A stretch of DNA of 64,000 bases from Aphrophora alni (GCA_963513935.1 OY740765.1:76677718-76741717), one strand, 5' to 3'. Counted from the stretch's first letter, positions 12,214-24,701 are shown. A program made the numbers and translations. The notes: a model not told the origin generated them from the letters alone.

Positions 12214-13300
12214 CTATCTTCTTACTTCTGATGGGTTGCAATTTTGAGGGATTGATTGTATAATTTTAGTCATGAAGTAGTCATCAAAAGTGGCAATGTT
12301 GTAGGTTTCTGCATGTTGTACAATTGTTTTCTCTATATCCATGATTTTTACATCATGTCTGTGGCCATTCATTTTGGTGCTTAAGGGTTGTCTGTGGTTA
12401 GTCCAATATATTGAACTGTACAAAATCAGCACTGTGGTTGGTAGATAACATTTTTGTGTGGTACATATGTAAAGACATTTATACATATTTGTTAGACTAT
12501 TGTGACGGTAAGTCTCATTAATATTAATATATCTAAAGACATTTAATTTATAATTCTTTTTTACTGGAGGAACTATTGAAGTTATTAGAGAGAAGATGTA
12601 TTTTGCGTGTTTTGCATCTTGGGCTATTGCATGGAAAAGAATTGTGGGAAATGTTTAGGTGTGTTGGGATCTAGAAGTTTGAGGTGAATTTTGGATTTGT
12701 GGGCTGTTTAAATAAGACTCTGGGAGGTTCTGTCAGAAGATTGTTGGTAAAGTTGGAATCTTGTAGAATTTTAAAGCCTTCATTCAGTATGTTGTTTAAT
12801 TTCTGTAGGCCTGAGTGATAATTCGTATCCAGAGGGGTGGGCAAGTTATTTATTTTTCTTAGATGTGATATCTGTGTTTTGTACCAAACAAATTTGATTC
12901 CTAACCAGTTTCTCAGGATACCCTTTTTGCAAATACTGATGTCATCTTTTTGTTAAATTCATATAGTTCACTCTCCTCGGAATAAATCCTTTTGGCTCTT
13001 ATTGCCTGGATATATAGAATAGCTCGTTTAATGTTAACCCTCCAACCGGCAATGTTAATTGTCTTGAAAATTCTTCGTTTGTTTAAAAATTAATAAAATA
13101 TATTATTTGTATACAAAACCTAACTTATAAGACATCATTTTTCTCAGGAAGATGCATAGAATTCATCTATGTAATAAAAAAAAAATTTTTTTAAACGGTT
13201 TTGGAGTAAGTATGTTAGATGTCAAAAATGATATTAACTTTTTTTCAGAAAAATCTGTATCACCCTAAATCAATAGCTTACTACCTTTTTCTAAGATATA

Positions 13301-14125
13301 CAGTAGAACCCCTCTTAACCGGTCTAGTCGGGACTGACACCCAGGCCGGTTGCCCGTTTGACCGGTTAATCCGAGGCTCCCGTGAAAAATCGGTTTTCGT
13401 TCAAAGAAAGCTTATTTAATTAGGTAGCACTAAAAATTATGCAATAAAGATGTTATTGCAACTCATTATATTGTACATAAATGTATCGTATATATTATGT
13501 TATGTATATTATACATCAAACATGAAAAAATTAAACACTACAAAGCTTTTTTACAGATTTCCCCCTGTCAAGTCTTTTGACACATTTAACCGCGTCTCAA
13601 ACGAAACCAACACAAGCTTCCAAGAAAAAGAAATGTTATATTTTCCATAATGTAGGCTATACTAAATTGATTCGTGGAAAAAAAGCGGCCCATCAAACGT
13701 TTTTGTCTGTGTATGTCTGCTATACAGACGGGTGCCAATGCCGCGGTGTTTTTATGCCGCCGACAATGGGATACGCTATTGCCAAAGTCGTTTGACTCGC
13801 CGCTGCTTTGGTGCCGCCGACAATGCGATACTGATATCGACAAAGTCGTTTGACTCGCCGCTGCTTTGGTGCCGCGGTGTTTCGCCGACAATGAGATACC
13901 GCTATCGACAAAGTCTTTTGATATCGTCGCCACTTTGGTACCGCGGTGTTTTTACGCTGCCAACTTTGGGATACCGCTATCGGCAAAGTCTTTTGATATC
14001 GCCGCCGCTTTGGTGTTTCAATTACAATTTATTTTCGGAAACCCTCATCCAACCAGTACATTACGATATAGGCCGGTTAATCCGAGGACCGGTTAATCCG
14101 AGGCTGGTTAACAGAGGTTCTACTG
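13301..14125. mobile_element. TA-flanked Tigger/pogo-like non-autonomous element
   Basis: Begins CAGTAGAACCCCTCTTAACC and ends GGTTCTACTG, flanked by TA (13299-13300, 14126-14127). The sister copy at 41914 has the empty site (GATATACAAAAG), which proves the insertion boundaries. Inner repeats with CCGGTTAATCCGAGG occur near the right end. Its GC content and its minisatellite core (13735-14020) set it apart from the AT-rich host element. No transposase remains. Confidence 0.9.
13735..14020. repeat. Minisatellite, 4 copies of a 58-75-bp unit
   Basis: Units share GGGATACCGCTATCGACAAAGTC-like cores followed by TTTGATATCGCCGCC and CTTTGGTGCCGCGG. CAAAGTC recurs at about 13783, 13841, 13909 and 13984. 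The array produces long overlapping open frames on both strands that are not genes. Confidence 0.8.
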
Positions 14126-16441
14126 TACAAAAGTTTTGTGTAATATTTTTGAATATATTTAAGAAAAAAAAAGAAAAAAATGTTACATTTTAAAAATTAA
14201 AAAAATTATATACGAAAAAACTGAATTTTCTCTTTATTTTTTCCAAAAAAACATAAAAAATAGTAAAATATATTTTATACAGAACTTCTATATATCATTA
14301 TGTCCAGAAAGGTGCATAGAATTTAGTTGTGTAGTGCAAAAAAAGTTACATGTATCACATTTGGAGTTTTTTGGTCAAATACCAAAAAATCTAAGGGTAA
14401 CGAAGCAGAAATTTCACAGAAATGGTGATCAAAAACATACTAATACATTTTTTGCAATTTTTTAACCGTTACTTGAGATTTCTAATATATTTGTGAATAT
14501 ATTTAGGGGGAAAAAAAAATAATATGTTACATATTCTAAATAAAAATGACGATTTTTCAAAAATTTGTATTCTGGCGCTTGAAGGTTAGGTTGACATGTC
14601 AAACTTTTAGGCATAATTAGTATTTTTCTAAAGCTAGGCCTAAAACAAAAGCGTTAGATTTTACTAATACAATATACTTTACAAAGAATAACACACATAT
14701 TCACTTGTATACTCATATAAAACACTAAATATAAGAAAATATGCATATAGCCTAAAGTTACCATTGTTATTTATAGGTTATTCCATATACACACTCGAAA
14801 TTCACTCAAAAACAAACTTTAGAAATAAAACACATATATTGTAACTTGTATACACAATTTATATACAATTTGTATACACAAACCTTCAAAATAACAAAAA
14901 TCTAATCCCAAAACCAATATTTGCCACGCCAAATATTATAGTGTTCACGTCAGACATTTGCTACGTTTGGACTTCAAAACAACAAATTCTTAGTAAGCAA
15001 TTCCTCAACTCAAGTGGTACCAATTTATAGATTGGAATTTCACCTACAACATAGAGTAAAAAGAAAAATAATTTTAAAAACAGAGAGATATGAACTTCGT
15101 CTTTTTGTAAAGCGCATCGAATGTCAAATGAATTTCTTGTCGTCAGGTTTGTTCTATGTTCAAGTACGAATATCTCTGGATCTGTTAGACGCAGAACAAT
15201 TTGTAATCTACGGTTAGAAAGGGAAACATGTGATCTATATAACAGTGTTTTAGTTGACTTAAATGACAGAAAAATAGAGTTGTAATCATATCAGGAAAAA
15301 TGGAGCCGCGCTATACGAAAAGGCGCAGAGTTGAAAATTACGATTTTACGCATCAAAAATACGTGAACTTCACCAATTTTTGGAATATTATTTATAACGT
15401 TTTGTGGTAATTGTTTTTACATCTACGGAACATTAGCTTTCCAACGGTATTTTATTTATTGCGATGGGACAATTTTAAGTTGGCGTAACGTTGAATGGCA
15501 AAATACGAGATTAAGAGTTGGTGAAATCACTTGGGAGCACGTGGGCGACCTACTGTAGGTCGCCGTGCCGGTTGCAGGGTTAAGTGTTAAGTGGAGGTAT
15601 TGTATGTGATTTGTCGGTTTAACAAGTATGGCAGTTTATATTTTGCCGTACCTTAGTAACATTGTCATCCAGAAAAGTCCTGGTGAAATTTAGAACAGAA
15701 TATTTTAAAAGACTTTAAGAAATGATCTAGGCTTAAATTTCCTGATGTCCAAATTAAAAAAAAATATCATAAATGTATCTGTACCAACAGAGAGGTTGAT
15801 GGAGTTGCTTCTTAAGAAAAGTTTTTGCCAAATCTCTCATGTAAAGGTTCTCATAGGTTGGAACCATTCTGGTACCCATTGCCCCTTCTTTTATATGTAA
15901 AGTTTTTGCCTTGGAATTGGAAGTTATTCCATTGAAGAATGAACTTTAGCAAGGTTCATCAAAAAAGAAATAGTAGGAATGTGTTATTCTTTTGTTTGTT
16001 TAAGAAATGTTCTTAACCTGAAAGGCCGTGTGTATAAAGATACGACTTCTATGGTTGCAAGAATTGTGTTAGAAGCCATTTAATGACAAGAATAATACAG
16101 AATATTGAAGGCATTAAGTCTTATATTTATTATTTAATTTATTGTATTTTGTTGTTGGTAAATAATGTCTGATAGTTGTTTGTTAATTTCATTTAGGTAG
16201 TCTGCTTTGTTCATGACCACTTTGGTGATCCTTTGTATGCTGGTAAGATCATGATGTTTTCGTTAGTTTTCTGGGAATGTATTGCTGCTTTTTCAGATTT
16301 GGTAATATTAGGTTTTGTTTTTAGGCTATTTAAAAATGACAGTTCGCTTAAACTTTGCGTTATAAAATTGATATGTAGTTCTATCGGTTGATCGGAAGAT
16401 ATTGGTGGGTGATTCGAATTAGATGGCAGTTTGAATTTCAA

Positions 16442-17190
16442 GCCTGTATCTCCTATTCATAAAAAATCTACAATATAACAGGCTATGTGCCCTATTAAAC
16501 TCTTATCTAACCTAGGGAAACAGCTGTTTTACATGTGGTTAAATACAGAAGGCTTGTGACTATCGAGCCTAATGTGTCAGTTGGCTAGGTTGGAAAGAAG
16601 AAGAAAAATTAGATGTTGAAGGTACATCACTTCCTTTGGAATCAACATCCAAATTTATGATAACTAAATATCAGTACAATTTGATAACAGAATTAATGTT
16701 AAGTTGACCTAATTATGAAAGGAAAGTTAAATAAAATGACAAAAACATTTATAAAAAATTAACATTTAATGAGTAACCAAGGATGCAAGTAACCATAGAA
16801 CAACATATTTCTTGTATTGGTCACTGATATGTGTCGAACAATTATAAAATTACACAATTGATCATAAATGAAAATAAGAACACGCCAATAAAAACTGAAC
16901 AGCACATAAACAACCGATCTCGTTAGATAAATTCTCCTGATTATCGAAAAATAATAGAACCGTAATTTTCTTGTGCAGGCATGAAAAAAATTTGTACATA
17001 TTGCCCACGTAATTACAGTTATCTCTGTCAATAAAGCAATTCCAAAGGCAAGCACCTCTATTTATTTGGGATGTAAAAACTACACAGAAAACGTGTATTG
17101 TAGGTATAGATGCATAATTCATAAAATCTTGTGATCAAAAGTATTATAAATTAACTGCTTTATAAACTAAATGATCCAAAGTAATATTAC
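16442..17190. other. Intron sequence, unrecognised
   Basis: Two overlapping - strand frames of 86-98 codons (16759-17122) contain hydrophobic stretches but no family signature. The rest is AT-rich. Confidence 0.35.
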
Positions 17191-18450
17191 AGTAGAACTC
17201 CATTTATCCGAATTAATGTTTGCCAGATGTGATCTGGATATCCAGAAATCTGGATCCGATAGCCAAATATAGTTGTGATTATAAAATAAAACTATACTTT
17301 TACAATTGTTTTGTTATGTATATTTTGTTGTAAAAACACAGTGCTGTTTTGAAATAAAAACAAAACGTGTACAGTACTGTAAATAATTAACACTAAACAT
17401 AAAAAGTACTGTTTGTACTGTACTGTATTATGAAAAAGTTATAATTTTTACTTAAACATGTCCAGCATTGTTAGTTTATCATGATGATATTCACTTACGT
17501 GCAGCCAGGTCATGTAGGTGCTTGACAGAGAGAAGATATACTCAGGTTGACACTCCTTCTATTTTAAGACAGTATAGAAAGAAGCATTCGTTGTAGGTCC
17601 TATCCTCTTCTTCTCATTCTAACTGTCCTGTCCTGATTCGTTCATTACAGTTTTAATAATGCCTTATCATTTAAAATTTGAAATCCTTGGTAAAGTTTAA
17701 CACATTCCAACTATTCTTTCACATCGTCTGTGTTACATTTGTTACATCCATGGAATTTTTTGATAAAGTTTTCGATTTCTTATGTCAAATTTCATTAGTT
17801 CTTTGTACTTCCTTTTTCTCTTTCAAGGAGTTCTACTGAATGATGCTTCGGTGCATTGTCCAAAATTAGCAAAATGTTACCGGTTTTACCCATTTCTGCT
17901 AGACATTTCTTCACTTCTGAAATGAAAACTTTGTTTAACCATTCTGAAAATAATAATGACACCATCCATGCTTTCTTTTGATAAACTACTGAAAGTTTTG
18001 ATACATTTTAAAAAGCTCTGGGAGATTTTGATTTGCCAATCAGAAGCTATGGTTTCTCGTCAAAAATGTACAAGTTAGGATTGTAACAGGTTGTAACAGG
18101 ATTGTAACAGCTTGCTAACTTTGTGGCCAGAAAACATTTGCTTTTCTCTTAAAAGCTAACATTTTATTCAGCAGTGCCTTCCAGTAATGTCTCTTCGGAA
18201 TTGTAAAGTAAATCACCACCCATAACCTTCTGTTTTTAATTTAAAAGGTTTGATGAATACATCGGCAGATTCTTGACATGCAGAAATTTTTCTACACTTA
18301 AAGTTCAAAATCGATGCACTGCTTTCTTTAATGTCTGAAATGGTCCCATGGCAAATATTTCAGCCAGTTGTTTACTGGACGTTCCTTTGTTTAGCTGTTC
18401 ACACTATGCGTTTCATTTTGGCAGACATTTCAATCTAAACACTACAATCA
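17191..18450 (-). pseudogene. Decayed Tigger/pogo-type transposase
   Basis: The left end, 17191, reads CAGTAGAACTCCATTTATCC after TA, a Tigger-like terminal repeat; the matching right end was not found. On the - strand, from about 18430 downwards, fragments appear in correct order but different frames. They are an MSAKMKR.V N-terminus with LAEIFA and TISDIKES (CENP-B-like HTH), a GHKVSK block, IGKSKSPRAFK (family GKSKNPRAFK), and FWTMHRS (family LDNAPSH, carrying a catalytic Asp). Many stops. It is a different, much older element from the copies at 2535 and 35675. Confidence 0.65.
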
Positions 18451-18833
18451 AAATATTATACTACTTATATATACTTATATACTACTTAAATATAATATAC
18501 ACTACTTGGTACATATTATACTTATAATATATCATATTCATGTGGGCTATTTGTTACATAATTCGTATATTAATAAATACAAATTCAACATATTACCAAC
18601 ATTTGTTTGCTTTGGTAGTGAGCATCATTGAGTGTTGTTTTTAAAACTGCTAAAATGAGCTTTTACAACGACTTATGGAATCAAAGTTATCGGCAACAAC
18701 AAAGCAGTCACCATTTTAAAATTTACTGACCAATTTTCCTCAAAATTTCATCCTTTAAAGATTTGGATATGTTTAAAATTGCTTACAGCTTTTGTTCTGG
18801 TTTTGAAATAATAGTTTCGTTCGGGCAGTTTAA

Positions 18834-18995
18834 ACTTTATAGTTTTTTAAAAAATTAATAAAAAATATTAATATTATGCAAAACCAAACTTGTAAGATAT
18901 CATTTTTCTCAGAAGAGTGCATAGAATTTATCTGTGTAATGAAAAAAATGTTAGGTTAGGTTAAGTTTTGGAGAAAGTATGTTAGGAATAAAAAA
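18834..18995 (+). mobile_element. 5' fragment of the TTAA piggyBac-like family
   Basis: Aligns by eye to the first 170 bp of the 41914 copy: AAAATTAATAAAAAATATTA, then CATTTTTCTCAGAAGAGTGC, ATAGAATTTATCTGTGTAATG, TTTTGGAG.AAGTATGTTAG. It is cut off on the right by retrotransposon sequence. Confidence 0.6.
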
Positions 18996-19384
18996 AATGT
19001 GCAAAAAATTTATGACTACCCTACTAATTATGTTTTTGTCCCAGCTAAGTTTTAAGCTTCCTAAGGATCTTAAAATGGTCCTAGGTGACATAATCATTAC
19101 ATCTGCAGCTGTGGGGAAAGTAATACTGAGGTAAAGTAGCCTTTTGTAGGTTAGAGATTCACACTCACACAACCATTGTTCGGCTGTCTCATTATGTGTA
19201 AGGCAGAAGCAGCACGAATCCACTTCTCTCTTTCCAATGGTAACTTATATTTTTGGTTTTCGAGTCCTCTGATTCCTCAATTGACCCATAGCTCTTGGAT
19301 TAGAGCTATATCTTTAGTGGATTCAGTAAATCTCGTGTCAAGGTTTAGATTTATCTGAATGACATTCAGATTTGTTAAAGGCAT
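18990..19384 (-). pseudogene. LOA/I-like non-LTR retrotransposon ORF2, internally deleted
   Basis: Begins at 19384 with an ATG and VIQINLN...DIALIQELW, the opening of an apurinic-type endonuclease (family IALIQEPW). It then abruptly continues as a C-terminal zinc-binding block with CCFCLTHNETAEQWLCECESL (19223 downwards; family C.FC..EEET..H.LCEC). The whole reverse transcriptase and most of the endonuclease are missing between the two. The clade name is tentative. Confidence 0.6.
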
Positions 19385-19453
19385 TTTACTTCTTCATATC
19401 AGGGACTTGTTTTGTCCCTGATGTGGGAGTGTTTAACTTCAGTGAGGTCTGTA

Positions 19454-20647
19454 TTAGTCCACTCCTGTGGCCTCCTTCTGACGAGTTCTTTTGCTAGAAC
19501 TTTTCTTTGCAGGTGTTGATGGCCCCTTTTGAAGGAAGGAACTGCTAGACAACGCACCCCCACTCCTCAGACATACCAACCAAGGCTGTAATAAGCCTCT
19601 TGCCAGCATGACTTTGGAGGGAGCTTTGGCCTTCGACACAGCGATAGCCGTCCTATTCTTGCTTTATAATGTAGAACTAGCCTGACTAGAAGTTTCCGCT
19701 CCCCCCTCCCACAGCAGATCCAGCCCCAGGCACCTTCTCAGGCTCTGAGGAGCTTTTTGACAGTCAACCAGAATCAGAACCACCAGCAGGTAAAGCCTCC
19801 ACTACAGTAGCCCTTGTTACCTTAAGAGGAAGATCATGATTCCCTTTTAGCTGAAGTTGAATTTCTCCAAACTAGTAACTAAGTTTAGGCCCATTTTTTT
19901 GTGGCTGTCAAAACATCTACTGAAAGGATCAGAAGTGTCTTAAGAAAGCTTTGTTGCACTCTATGAAGAACTTTCTATTGATTAAGACTTAGGCCTTCAT
20001 TTTGTATCTTCAAGTATTGAAGAATGGTCTCATTAGAGTCATCTTCATTATTGGGAAATAAGCTGTTGCACCAAAGGAATCTCTCCTTCCGGCACAGCCT
20101 TGAGACCAGCGTTTTCTCATGGTTTTAGCTTTTTGGCTATTTTTTGAGCCAGTTAGCTGTTTCTTCATTTGAACAAATGAAGACGGTATCCTGGCTTAGG
20201 TATTACACCTAGGAACTTGGGTTTGATCCCCTTTCTTTTGCTGCAATACCTCTCTCAGAATCTCCCTTTGCTTCAATCTGCAATACCTCTCCCCGAATCT
20301 CCCTTTGCACCAATTTTATTTGGTTCACTGTGAGCAGAGTATTGGGGAAATCTTCAGATAGGAAGCTTACCCTTATTCCTACCGTCACTTGGCCATAAGT
20401 TCAGCTTCTAAGTTTGAGCCTTGAGGTTCAGAGCGCCTTTTAGATCTTTATGCTAATCTGGATTCCAGAGTAGTCTCAATGGATCAGACTCATTTTCATT
20501 TTGTTTAGAAGTTCGCTTATGTACTCCCTCTACCTGTGCATAAGCCGCACTGTAGCTTTGCACAATTAGCCACTTCATTCTCTTCCTACCAGCACCATTT
20601 AATCTGCCAGCTTTTCTTGTGGTAGTGGAGGCTGCTTGTTCCTCCAC
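19454..20647 (-). pseudogene. LOA/I-like retrotransposon ORF1 (gag-like) remains
   Basis: Lies directly upstream of the ORF2 fragment on the same strand. A block near 20550-20600 reads GRLNGAGRKRMKWL, like the N-terminal LSGA.RKR.K motif of ORF1 in LOA/R1/I-like elements. Basic, serine-rich sequence follows near 19454-19639, just before ORF2. Interrupted by stops. A 40-bp segment with TGCAATACCTCTC is duplicated in tandem at about 20241-20312. Confidence 0.5.
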
Positions 20648-21796
20648 TGTTTTTCATCCTCTGGAATTGATAGACTTTGTGAGCCTACATCTGCTTCCTT
20701 GGAATTTTTATTCTCCAAATCCTTAAACCTTTTTTAAGCCTTACTTTTGTGTTTTAAAATTACTATGTTTTCTTCTTGTGTATCTACCTTGTTCCTACAA
20801 GATATGTGGAATTATGAGTCCACTGAGGCAGTACCTAGTAAGTCCACTGAGGCAATTAGCAGTAAGGCTAATTGAAACTGGAGGTTCCCTGCTATCCAGA
20901 GTTTACATATAAAAGATCTGATTTCCCTCTGACAACACATCCATGAGCAGATACTGTACCATCTAGGATTGGGGAAAAAAGGCAGAATGTGAAGATAGTT
21001 GGAATCAAGAATAAATTAAAGTCCACATGTGTCCAGAGGATTGTAGGACAGAAGCTGAAGAAAGATATAAAAATAATAAAAAAGTGAAACAGTAGCTATA
21101 GATTAGGAATGCTAAATATTTCTGATAGTAAGATGGAATTGGATAGGAATCAAGAAAATTGTCCAATTGTACCGATGGACATTGGACATTCGGTCGTGTT
21201 TGCTATCCCCAGCCACCAAGACAGCCCAGCAAAAATCCGGACGCATACAAAGCCCCACCCACAGAATCAAACAGAAACCCGCCAGACCCAATCATCAACC
21301 CCACACAAACAAAAGCAACATTCATACAACAACAGTTACTTAGCGCGACGGTGAGGTTGACATTTGTATGTGAGAGGCTATAACTAACGCACCCATATAC
21401 CTTGCACCCATTTTAATTCCCCAATGGAAGTTTATTAATAGATGATAGTATTTATCCCATTTAGGGGTAAACTTGTATTGTAACAGTATATTGAGCAAGG
21501 TACAAAAATACAGAATAAAATCTTTCAAAATCAGTGACCAAGCAGGATATATTAGATTACTGCATTACAATTTATATCTGGATATGTATATCTATGACTG
21601 AAGGAATATCAATGACAATGTTTGTTGTTATGGAGCTAATTTCATCATTTTTAGACAAAATACACATATTATTTACATACAATTTCTACCCATTCATGCA
21701 ATTTTTTAATGTAAACAACATTTCTAAAAGAAATTTATTGTGACAATTTTTTGAAATATACAACTGTGTAGAGGATATTTGCTCTAAAAATTTTGA
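20648..21796. other. Intron sequence, unrecognised
   Basis: The + strand frames at 21109-21383 (74-81 codons, Gln/Thr/Pro-rich) could be the tail of a gag-like protein but have no diagnostic motif. Confidence 0.35.
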
Positions 21797-21800
21797 TTAA

Positions 21801-24050
21801 CACGTTGACTGCTAATAAAAAATGCAATACATGCTTCTATAAGCTAATATTTTTTTTTTTTGTGTGTTATCACTTACCTCTAGTATTATTGTGACGAAAA
21901 TAGGCAAAGAAAAGTCTTCAGGTATCCAAAACTCCAAATTTGACCATTTTGAAAATGTGCTTTAGATCTACCTCATGAGGGTATGGCGCCGGTCTTGCTT
22001 GCGGGCGCACACATTTGCACTACTTATTTTGAATAAATACTGCACTAATGTTTTAGTTTATAGTATTAAAAACAAACTAACTTAAAAGATAAATTGATCA
22101 AAAATGTAAAAAAAAAAAAAAAAAAATAGTTATATACAACCCAACCAACCAGCCAAAGTCTTTGTTCTTTAGTCATGGAACTGGTCAAAACAGTGTGAGA
22201 CACATAAGCCCGGTTCTCCATCGCACTATAAACACTGCCACAATACATATTTTTTTATACCTTTTGCGTAGCAGACTCTACACCTTTTCTGCTTGCTTCT
22301 TTTTCCACAAGCCACTTTCTCTGTCATTTTCGAGGGCACGTGATGTACACTCTTTCGCTTCAGTGGTCGTGGAGGAGGCGTTATGTCAGGCAGGAGCTTG
22401 TCGACAATGGCGAGATGGAAATTGTACAAAGGTATTTTATTTTGGCCGGTTGAGAGTTGTACCTCGTTGTACAGGTAGTGAAAATTAACCATAAACGTCT
22501 GCATTATATGTACAAAAATCTTTTTGTACCACCACAGCGTTTTCCTTTCGCATGGGTAGTATGACATCATTTGATCACTACGGTCTACACCCTTCATAAA
22601 ATGGTTATACTGCTCAATTGGCAGTGGTTTGTTCCTTGGCTGGCCAAATAGGTTATTTGAAATTACCATATCATTGGTAAATTCGGTTGAAATGTACGAC
22701 ACAACACGTTTGTCCTTCTACTTTCCAACGACGACACCTTCCGTGTAACAAGCAATAGTTTCATCCTTCTTCAATGTAGTGTATTTCACTTCTGCAGGAT
22801 TGTATTTTTGGTCTAGCTGAAGGGTTCCAGTGCAGTAGGTGTTTCTACGTACCAGAGCCGATGCAAGGGAAAAACTGTTGTAATAGTTATCCATAAATAA
22901 ACTATGGCCACAGTTCAGTTTTCTTTGCATTAGATTTAGTATGACATTACTGGCATATCCCGTACCACCATAGTCTTGTAACACCCCACAATACATAAAA
23001 AAATCTAAGAGTCAAACCATGGGGGTCGCATAAACTATGCAATTTGATTCCATACTTGTGTCGCTTCTACTTGATGTATTGTCGGAACTGTAGCCGCCCA
23101 CGCCACAGCACCATACCTAAGTCGATGCAAAGCTTTTTCTGTGAGTAATATATGGATTCCATCTTATTATTAAAATAATCAATCAAAAATTGTACTTTAC
23201 TTGCTCTGTTTTTAGGGTTAGGTCTTATTTCAAAATTTATGCACTGCAAAATGAGCAAAAATTTGTCTTGAGACATGAAATTGTGAAAGCATTTCATAAA
23301 CAGTTTGTTTGTTTTCCAATAATCTACAAAACGGGACAATTTATGTATTCCATGAGTAACAATAAGCCAATGAAAATCCGCAAGTCATCAATGGTGATGT
23401 CCTTCCACCTATGAATTCGTGAGCCTGGCATAGTAGAGTGCCCACAGAACATTTCCAATGCATACTTATTGGTAGCCGCCACAATGCCTTCCAAAAACAC
23501 CACATCAACCAGTAAATTGAAAAAGCTAATTGACGTTATTTCAATAGGTAAAGGGACTAGGAATTTCTCCTCTTTTGTAAACGGTATTTCTTTCATACCC
23601 ATAGTGTTGTTTGCACTCCATTGGGGCGGATTCAATTCATAGTCAGGGTCCTCAACATCCGACTCCTCACTCTCGTATGGCTGATCATCTAGGTCTGGAA
23701 CATGTGATGGATTGTCCACAAACTCGTCTTCATCGGTTGTAAGCACTACAATAGGTATATTTTTAACAAAACTTAGTCCTGGAGGCAAATCCATGGTTAT
23801 TATACAAACACTACACGTTCACAATTACAACTGTCCACATAACCAATAAAAAGTGACAACTGGGAACGAAGACTACCAAAACGCGGGAAAAGTATGTCCC
23901 AACACGCGCAAAAAAATCCATCTTACAGACCGAGTGCTGGAAGCACACTGACCCAATACAAGAACAATGGAGCTGTGCGGTAGTTCTACGTCATGCGCGC
24001 CTGGCGCTGCTTACTGGTGCAGTAGCGCTACCGCACCCGCAGTCAACGTG
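21801..24050 (-). mobile_element. piggyBac transposon, near full length, inactive
   Basis: Perfect 12-bp terminal inverted repeats CACGTTGACTGC (21801-21812) and its complement (24039-24050), flanked by TTAA at 21797-21800 and 24051-24054. This is the target site specific to piggyBac elements. It is 2250 bp and encloses one - strand transposase gene (22169-23794) in the expected position. Confidence 0.95.
22169..23794 (-). pseudogene. piggyBac transposase (PGBD-like), broken
   Basis: Acidic N-terminus (DEDEFVDN, SEESDVEDPDYE) from 23794, then LRIFIGLLLLMEYINCP, the DDE region with FMDNYYNS near 22870-22890 (family MDNWYTS, carrying a catalytic Asp), KGVDRSDQMMSYY near 22560-22600 (family GVD..D), and a C-terminal Cys-rich finger KRCRVC...C..C...PGLC...CF ending at 22169. 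Breaks seen: a frameshift near 23330; an in-frame TAG where KRHKYGIK follows QYIK (about 23067); a frameshift in a T run near 23000; TAG at 22716 where VVGKWKD would be expected; and one TAG inside the finger (about 22229). Conserved order and few breaks indicate a fairly recent death. Confidence 0.93.
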
Positions 24051-24054
24051 TTAA

Positions 24055-24701
24055 TATATACAATCCACAACCAAGATTCTATTAAAAAAATATTAAATAA
24101 TAAATTTAAATGTCTAGATAAATCATTAGTACAGTTATTAGTAGAAGTTATATTCAATTTTTGTTCTTTTGGGTCTCCTTTCTTGAACAAATTAATAAAA
24201 TCCACAATTTGAATTATCTATGCTAATTTTGCTATAAATTAATCCTTTTTTTATTTTTTTAATAACAGTTTTGTTTTGGGTTTAGTGCAAAGTATTATTT
24301 GTGCATAACATACCGAATATGTATACAAAATAACATTTTGTATATAAAAAAGAACTATTAAAAACAAATTGCATACCCCTATAAAACAGTCAAGAGTAGT
24401 TCTGTTTCATCCAAATTATTTGACTAAAGTTGGTTGGTTATTTATTCAATGTTCAGCTTATATTATGCCTTCCAATTTAAAGGAGAAGCATTTACCTCAC
24501 ATTCAACTCTAAATTAAAAAAAAAAAAGTTACTTAGCTTAAGGATTTTATAAATGACTGTGGGAAGTTTGCTGCTTATATTGTTTTAATAATTTTACCTG
24601 TACAAGATATAAATAGTTAAAAGGATAAACTAAATGTGTAGAGTTTAGTTATAGGTTACATTATATTATTTTTTTAATTTTTATTTATTTATTAGGTTAG
24701 T
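24055..24701. other. Intron sequence with a partial extra copy of the inverted-repeat arm
   Basis: 24375-24430 resembles 24768-24810 (ACAGTCAAGA.TAGTT..TTTCAT..AAATTATTTG). No gene seen. Confidence 0.4.

Larger units (their letters stand above)
13038..15579 (+). mobile_element. TTAA-flanked piggyBac-like non-autonomous element, with nested insert
   Basis: Starts CCCTCCAACCGGC after TTAA (13034-13037) and ends GCCGGTTGCAGGG before TTAA (15580-15583). Close relative of the 41914-43635 copy. It is longer because an 825-bp TA-flanked element sits at 13301-14125; removing that leaves about 1717 bp. It lies inside the Penelope-like reverse transcriptase. The 3' part contains the start of the 72-codon frame seen in other copies (ATG at about 15301), broken here by a small deletion. 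Confidence 0.88.
12214..16441 (-). pseudogene. Penelope-like retroelement (RT plus GIY-YIG region), interrupted
   Basis: Decayed - strand copy split by the element at 13038-15579. In order: an N-terminal block NENIMILPAYKGS (16211-16441; family ILPADKG); GTRMVPTYENLYM near 15800-15870 (family GTRM.P.YANLFM); the catalytic box reading WYRYIYD at about 15767-15786 where W.RY(I/V)DD is expected, so one catalytic Asp is lost; FLDDNVTKV and KPTNHIQYLH near 15600-15690; then past the insertion RAKRIYSEESELYEFNKK (about 12930-13030), a thumb-like HSGLQKLNNILNEG block, and at 12214-12486 a GIY-YIG-like tail with KMNGHRHDVK. RT followed by GIY-YIG is diagnostic of Penelope-like elements. Several frameshifts and stops; inactive. 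Confidence 0.8.

Noticed and set aside
13586..14193. Long overlapping frames on both strands (up to 153 codons)
   Set aside because: They are produced by the minisatellite, whose units lack stops in several frames.
16759..17122. Membrane-protein-like - strand frames
   Set aside because: Hydrophobicity follows from T-rich codons; no start context, splice signal or family signature.
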